From: Crotophaga sulcirostris
Lineage: Eukaryota; Chordata; Aves; Cuculiformes; Crotophagidae
Reading direction: 5' to 3'
DNA: 64,000 bases
Assembly (NCBI GenBank): GCA_013397455.1
Contig: VYZB01000040.1
Coordinates: 1,417,544 to 1,481,543 of the forward strand
Each line of letters starts with the position of its first letter. The stretch's first letter is position 1. Under the pieces are notes generated by a model, which did no database searches, was not told the origin of the DNA, and was given only the letters and a program-made list of their open reading frames with translations. The translations under genes were made by a program, and so were the position numbers. This document shows positions 62,640-64,000 of the stretch, one piece after another.

Positions 62640-63100
62640 TGAAAGGCTAAAGCCAACTTTTCTAATTAACAGAATGGAGTGGAAAGCGGGGGAAAAAGCC
62701 ACCCCATTAGATTTCCTATTGCAACAGCAGAGTCTGAACAACAATCTAACATTAGGGACAGCAGATAATTCGCCCTTAAAAACAAAGCAAAAGGCAACGC
62801 ACAATCCAGCAAACACAACATCTGGAGCCCCTGTCTGCCAAAACAAACTCCAACCAGCTACTTTTTTGTGTGAAAAGCTCACGGTGCCATAGCACATTGC
62901 AATCAGAGAGCTGGGAGAGCGAGCGATAGAGGCAGAGACACAATAAAATGGAGATGACAGGAGATAAGGGTGCTGTGGACCCAACAGCGCAGCTCGAGGA
63001 GGGCTTGCTGTGATTTTTCTTTTTTTTAAGAGAGAATAAAAAAAGGAAATCCAAAACCACCACCAACAAAAATATAACAACCACCCCAAAGTCGATAATT
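62640..63100. promoter_or_regulatory. Candidate conserved non-coding element
   Basis: A repeat-free AT-rich block ('cttttctaattaacagaatg' near 62657, 'ctattgcaacagcagag' near 62716, 'gcagataattcgccc' near 62761). A 165-codon minus-strand frame (62592-63089) covers it but has poly-Lys/Phe stretches and no domain. Regulatory function is inferred only. Confidence 0.28.
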
Positions 63101-64000
63101 CAGAGGAAATGCTCAGCGAGCAGTGGTTTTAGAGACCTGATTAAAAACACACACAGCTTACAAAAACGTGCCGATTTCAAAATTAATGAGGGCACAATGA
63201 TTTTGGGCCAAGCCACTGTATCCTCATCCAGCCGCCCATGTGAGACCCCCCAGGAGAGACTTCCCTTCACACCACCTGACATCCAGAGCTTGGATCTTCC
63301 CTACACAGCCAGTCCAGGTCTGTAATTTCCCTCCGACAATGGTATTTCCCTCCCTCATGCTCACGATGCCATCGATTTGCTCGGCTCAAGGAGAAAGGGA
63401 GTTACCAAGGTAAGTTCTCCTAACCCAGGCTTTGCATCCCTATTCCCATCTACTGGGAATTACTGGTGTTACTTAGTGGTGCCTACTGGTTTTGGTTTCA
63501 TCATCAGTTGAATGTGCGTTTGATATCACCTGAGGAAATATTGGTGGAAACAAAATGATACCTATCAGCCTGAATTCCACTACCAGCTTCTGAATCCACA
63601 GGCTCTTGGGCTGCCCTAAGCTTGGACTTTCCCAAATAGCAGAAATGCATTTGCAGGACATATTCCAGAAGGAAAAGCAAGGCAGCGCAGGGACTAGGAC
63701 CTTGCCTCAGGTACAAAGCCCAGCTTTTTTTTTTTGGAGAGGGACACTGGAGAAGGGTTAGAGTGGATGTCCTTCAAAAATGTGCCAAAAAGGCTGATTT
63801 TCTCCTGGTGATGCTGTTTCTGTGGATCAGCAAAGGCGCGTTGGGAGGTGGGATGCGTCGATGCCCTGTGAGAGTTTCATTGTTCGTGTGCTCTCTACGG
63901 GCTCGGGGCTTTTCTCTGTGCATCCGCTCTGGAGCGAACATTAGAGAACAAAAGCCATAAATGGAAGGCTTTTAATTCTTAATTTATTTTTTTAATTAAG
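63101..64000. other. Unique sequence to the window end
   Basis: No gene is recognised. The last 60 bases are very AT-rich with 'cttttaattcttaatttatt' and 'ttttttaattaag', and may be part of a conserved element continuing beyond the window. Confidence 0.45.

Noticed and set aside
62592..63089. 165-codon minus-strand frame
   Set aside because: It is frame-open through A/T-runs, has no domain and is in a region that looks regulatory rather than coding.
1..64000. CRISPR arrays, prokaryotic operons, rRNA or intact tRNA genes
   Set aside because: None is visible. The repeat content and base composition indicate a vertebrate nuclear genome, and the only tRNA-like segment (31.3 kb) does not fold convincingly.
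1..64000. Endogenous retrovirus or LTR pair
   Set aside because: No long terminal repeat pair, primer-binding site or retroviral protein similarity was noticed. All retroelement-like frames belong to CR1.

Overview
The window looks like euchromatic, non-coding vertebrate DNA, almost certainly from a bird. The main evidence is at least thirteen truncated CR1-family LINE retrotransposon copies in both orientations. Most end in the family's short terminal repeats, of either the ATTCTATG type or the ACTGTGAA/ACTGTGAT type. There are no SINE-rich or LTR-rich blocks of the mammalian kind, and low-complexity tracts are modest. I cannot fix the species. No bacterial-style gene organisation is present.

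I find no host protein-coding gene that I can support. Open frames are short (longest 189 codons, which is about what chance gives in 64 kb), overlap on both strands and resemble no family I recognise. The only frames with real protein similarity are relics of CR1 ORF2 (reverse transcriptase): an isolated internal piece at 3.5-3.8 kb and C-terminal pieces in the longer 3' fragments, best at 17.6-18.1 kb on the minus strand. The window is therefore intergenic DNA or the inside of a very large intron.

Layout. 0-5.4 kb: two plus-strand CR1 3' ends, one internal reverse-transcriptase fragment and one older CR1. 5.4-9 kb: unique. 9-11.8 kb: a cluster of four young CR1 copies (minus, minus, minus, plus), with an older CR1-like relic preceded by a 23-bp tandem repeat. 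11.8-17.6 kb: unique. 17.6-18.1 kb: the longest CR1. 18-25 kb: unique apart from a probable ancient L3/CR1-like relic near 22.1 kb. 25.4-41.7 kb: mostly unique, with AT-rich blocks that look like conserved non-coding elements, GT-rich and pyrimidine-rich tracts, possible tRNA-SINE/MIR relics and an AT-rich fold-back region. 41.7-44.5 kb: three CR1 insertions, one at an inverted junction. 44.5-58 kb: unique, with a short CR1 end at 51.2 kb and a 31-bp-period duplication at 51.75 kb. 58.1-58.3 kb: a CR1 end. 58.3-64 kb: unique, partly GC/CpG-richer (60.2-61.9 kb), then AT-rich enhancer-like sequence to the end.

No convincing new gene system is visible. The most informative signals are retrotransposon history (a shared frameshifting deletion in two CR1 copies, a head-to-head CR1 junction, an internal ORF2 fragment lacking its 3' end) and candidate regulatory blocks that need cross-species alignment.
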